From NCBI GenBank assembly GCA_964395915.1, contig CAYNDB010000029.1, forward strand, positions 1 to 24,195: a stretch of DNA of 24,195 bases, written 5' to 3'. This document shows positions 21,952 through 24,195 of this stretch, piece after piece. The notes beneath the pieces are model-generated. The model did not search any database and was not told where the DNA came from. It was given only the letters and a program-made list of their open reading frames with translations. Numbering within the stretch: the stretch's first letter is position 1; every line of letters starts with the position of its first letter. The stretch is from CAYNDB01 sp964395915 (lineage in GTDB: Bacteria; Nitrospinota_A; UBA7883; JAJRTC01). A program made the translations under genes and the position numbers.

Positions 21952-23181
21952 CTAGAAGAACTCCGTCATCCACTCTTTCATTCTGGCCAGTATTTTCTCG
22001 AACATGTTGCGCCCTCGCAAAGTTCTGCGTTTGCCTATCATGTGATCGTTCAACCCGTGGTAGACAAGCCCCACCGCAGTGGAATAAAGCGGACTGTCCA
22101 CAAGGTCTGTAAGCCCGCTGGTTTTACGAGGAGCGGCCCTGCGAACAGGTAAATCGAATATAGCTTCAGCCATCTCCGGCATGCCTGGCATGATCGACGT
22201 ACCCCCGGTTATCACAAGCCCGGACGCCATCTTGTCCATAAATCCCGCAAGCTCTATCTCTCGTTTTACCAGCATGAATATTTCCGCCACCCGAGGCTCG
22301 ATGATATCCGCAAGAACGCTGCGCGAAAGCTGTCTAGGCTCCCTTCCGCCCACACCCGGCACCTCAATGGTTTCATTGTCGGAAACCATGGCCATGGTTG
22401 CGCATCCATACATACGTTTTATCTTTTCAGCTTCATGGTTCGGGGTTCGAAGGCCAATGGCTATGTCGTTGGTTATGTTGGATCCACCAAGGGATACTAC
22501 CGATGTTGCTTTAATTGAGCCATGAAGGAACAAGGCTATGTCGCATGTGCCGCCGCCCATATCCACAAGCCCGACGCCAAGCTCCTTTTCATCTTCGTCC
22601 AGCGTGGCTTCCGCGGCCGCAAGCTGCTCCACCACAATATCGCTAACCTCCAGGCCGGCGCGATTGACCGAGCGCACTATGTTCTGCGCTGAAGTGACCG
22701 CCCCTGTGATTATATGCACCTTGGCCTCCAGGCGAACGCCGTTCATACCAACCGGTTTTATGATGCCGTCCTGGCTATCCACGATGTACTCCTGCGGCAA
22801 CACGTGGATCACCTCCCTGTCCATGGGAATGTTGACCGCTTTCGCGGCGTCGATTACACGCTCCTCGTCTTGAAGTGTGACTTCACCACCTTTTATGGCT
22901 ATGATCCCATGGCTGTTGATGCCTTTAATATGGCCTCCGGCGATACCGACATAGACAGACTCTATCTCCATGCCAGCCATTGTCTCCGCCTCTTCCACGG
23001 CGTTTTTGATCGCCTCCACAGTGGCGTCTATGTTCACGACCACACCTTTCCTTAAACCCATCGAAGGGTGCGCCCCGATGCCGATTATGTCCAGGCTGTC
23101 TCCTTCAGCTTCCGCTATGACACAGCATATCTTGGTCGTTCCGATGTCAAGACCCACTATCGTGTTTTTATTTTTTGCCAT
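21952..23181 (-). CDS. ftsA: Cell division protein FtsA
   Basis: FtsA is the actin-like protein that tethers FtsZ to the membrane. The 409-aa protein begins its ATPase fold with GLDIGTTK (10-17) and has the SHS2/1C insertion following. The second phosphate loop is VDMGGGTCDIA (about 206-216) and the adenosine motif is VITGGTS (about 338-344). It ends with an amphipathic helix FEKILARMKEWMTEFF, the membrane-targeting sequence. It starts 30 nt after ftsQ, with AGGCGAGAG-like purines upstream. The order ddl-ftsQ-ftsA-ftsZ is the classic dcw arrangement. Confidence 0.97.
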   Translation of the reverse strand: MAKNKNTIVGLDIGTTKICCVIAEAEGDSLDIIGIGAHPSMGLRKGVVVNIDATVEAIKNAVEEAETMAGMEIESVYVGIAGGHIKGINSHGIIAIKGGEVTLQDEERVIDAAKAVNIPMDREVIHVLPQEYIVDSQDGIIKPVGMNGVRLEAKVHIITGAVTSAQNIVRSVNRAGLEVSDIVVEQLAAAEATLDEDEKELGVGLVDMGGGTCDIALFLHGSIKATSVVSLGGSNITNDIAIGLRTPNHEAEKIKRMYGCATMAMVSDNETIEVPGVGGREPRQLSRSVLADIIEPRVAEIFMLVKREIELAGFMDKMASGLVITGGTSIMPGMPEMAEAIFDLPVRRAAPRKTSGLTDLVDSPLYSTAVGLVYHGLNDHMIGKRRTLRGRNMFEKILARMKEWMTEFF

Positions 23182-23211
23182 AGCTTCTCTCGCCTCCCAA
23201 AATCACGCCCG

Positions 23212-24021
23212 TCACACTTCCGGGTACATGACGATAACCTTGTCTGAGAAAGTAAGGTCAATCGACCGCGCTTTCCGTTCTTTTTTTCTTAAAATGTAAT
23301 CGACAACTTTCAAGCGTTCCGCCTCATCAGTCCATTTAGTTCTTGGAGCTATCACACGCACATCCACACCATCAAAAATGATCTCCACATATTCAGGGTT
23401 GGAAAGATCCACACCGTATATCCGGTTACGTCCAAAAAGCTTGTATCCGGACAGATTGCGAACCGCTTCAAAAGCCGATTCGATCTTGTCGTGGGAAATG
23501 AACAGGCCAGGTTTCAATTTCTTTTTATCCATATTTATCCCTGACAAAACAGGCAAACCAGCCTTTCTCTTTTTCCCCGCTTTTTGAAGAAGAGCTCCTT
23601 GCTCATCCATAAGCCAGATATCGCCAAAGTCGGCCATTGCTATAGGGCGTCTTTCCACAATGTTGATGATGAGCTTGCCCGGAAGCTGCCTTCTGGCCGA
23701 AACATTTTTTATCCAGGGATGGGTTTCAAGCTTGTCACCAATAGATTTCAGATCCAGTTGGAAAATGTTACTCCCCAAAACAGGCCCGATAAGTTTTATA
23801 ATTGTTTTCTCGTCAAGCGTATGGCTTCCGCTAACACTCAATTCCCGCACGTTGAAATAACTGCTGCCTTCTACAGCCTCATAACCAAGGAAAACTCCCA
23901 TACCGGTAAACAGCAACGCGAAACTTATGGACAACACACGGACAGTTGTTTTGAATGACGCCACCAAACGTGTTTTCCTGTTTCCCCGCTTCTTCTTTTG
24001 TCGAAGATTGCGCTTACTCAT
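23212..24021 (-). CDS. ftsQ: Cell division protein FtsQ
   Basis: FtsQ is a bitopic inner-membrane protein that links FtsB/FtsL to early division proteins. With the ATG at 24021 it has 269 aa. There is a very basic cytoplasmic tail (1-25), one membrane helix (about 28-48), a POTRA domain (about 54-123, YFNVRELSVSG to IVERRPIA) and the FtsQ beta domain. A TTG 18 nt upstream is in frame, but GGAGG at 24031-24035 is placed ideally for the ATG. The start overlaps the ddl stop by 8 nt (ATGAGTAA). Confidence 0.93.
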   Translation of the reverse strand: MSKRNLRQKKKRGNRKTRLVASFKTTVRVLSISFALLFTGMGVFLGYEAVEGSSYFNVRELSVSGSHTLDEKTIIKLIGPVLGSNIFQLDLKSIGDKLETHPWIKNVSARRQLPGKLIINIVERRPIAMADFGDIWLMDEQGALLQKAGKKRKAGLPVLSGINMDKKKLKPGLFISHDKIESAFEAVRNLSGYKLFGRNRIYGVDLSNPEYVEIIFDGVDVRVIAPRTKWTDEAERLKVVDYILRKKERKARSIDLTFSDKVIVMYPEV

Positions 24022-24195
24022 CGTCAACAGCCTCCCCAAGAATCACCAGAACAAGGTCATCAAACGACATGCCAGCGGCAGCGGCCGCTTTCGGCAGAAG
24101 GCTCGACTCGGTAAGCCCTGGTATAGTGTTCAGTTCGAGAAACCACGGCTTACCGTGTTTGTCGATGATAAATTCTGAGCGGGACATACCGGAGC
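24014..24195 (-). CDS. ddl: D-alanine--D-alanine ligase (C-terminal part, runs off the window)
   Basis: The last 59 residues are present. They include SRSEFIID, the ATP-grasp metal-binding ELNTIPGLT (residues 20-28 of the visible part) and SLLPKAAAAAGMSF. These are the typical C-terminal end of Ddl, which makes the D-Ala-D-Ala dipeptide for peptidoglycan. The gene ends at TAA 24016-24014, inside the ftsQ start. The N-terminal and central ATP-grasp domains lie outside the window. Confidence 0.93.
   Translation of the reverse strand, partial: SGMSRSEFIIDKHGKPWFLELNTIPGLTESSLLPKAAAAAGMSFDDLVLVILGEAVDDE

Noticed and set aside
1..24195. CRISPR arrays, insertion sequences, phage or defence islands
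   Set aside because: No regularly spaced repeats, transposase, integrase or terminal inverted repeats were seen; the genes are mostly conserved core functions.

Overview
The window reads as a chromosomal segment of a Gram-negative bacterium of deltaproteobacterial or Nitrospinota/Nitrospirota-like character. This is inferred from gene content: a WaaE-like LPS-core glycosyltransferase, a CsgG-type lipoprotein, a DHH-CBS-tRNA nucleotidyltransferase of the kind known from Aquifex and Geobacter, LarB/LarC, a selenocysteine tRNA and a dcw cluster. The exact phylum cannot be settled by reading. A run of exactly 100 N (1062-1161) shows a draft scaffold, probably metagenomic, so linkage across that point is a scaffolding hypothesis.

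Left part (1-1626): the N-terminal part of sufB leaves the window on the minus strand. Next come a divergent small membrane-protein ORF, a hairpin-rich non-coding stretch with a minus-strand terminator, the gap, and a class II c-type cytochrome (cytochrome c' type) whose 5' end is lost in the gap.

Centre-left (1647-9485): a minus-strand operon reads gpsA > larB > larC > trm112-like > WaaE-like glycosyltransferase. It joins phospholipid-precursor, nickel-pincer-nucleotide and envelope genes. Divergent from it is an 883-aa protein with DHH phosphoesterase, CBS pair and tRNA nucleotidyltransferase domains. That gene converges with an ATP-grasp ligase gene, and their stop codons share a TTAA.

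Centre (9486-15611): a 361-bp AT-rich spacer carries repeats ahead of a NYN-domain nuclease gene. A membrane-anchored M23 peptidase with a strong sigma70-type promoter and pgsA follow. Convergent minus-strand genes then encode a CsgG lipoprotein with a C-terminal PrcB-like domain, acetylglutamate kinase (argB), and a CheY-like receiver protein with a long acidic linker.

Right part (15772-24195): selC (tRNA-Sec, anticodon UCA) lies alone on the plus strand. The remainder is a long minus-strand cell-division run, in transcription order ddl > ftsQ > ftsA > ftsZ > DUF484 > group III PLP decarboxylase > 61-aa membrane protein > mutS2 > 28-aa membrane microprotein. Overlapping or tight junctions (ddl/ftsQ, ftsZ/DUF484, 61-aa/mutS2) suggest co-transcription and translational coupling.

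Most of the window is conserved housekeeping. I found no mobile element, CRISPR array or defence island. The most interesting points are the PLP decarboxylase, which looks like the BtrK/exosortase-associated type rather than true LysA; the CsgG-PrcB fusion; selC; two candidate leaderless promoters; the repeats upstream of the NYN gene; and the microprotein next to selC.
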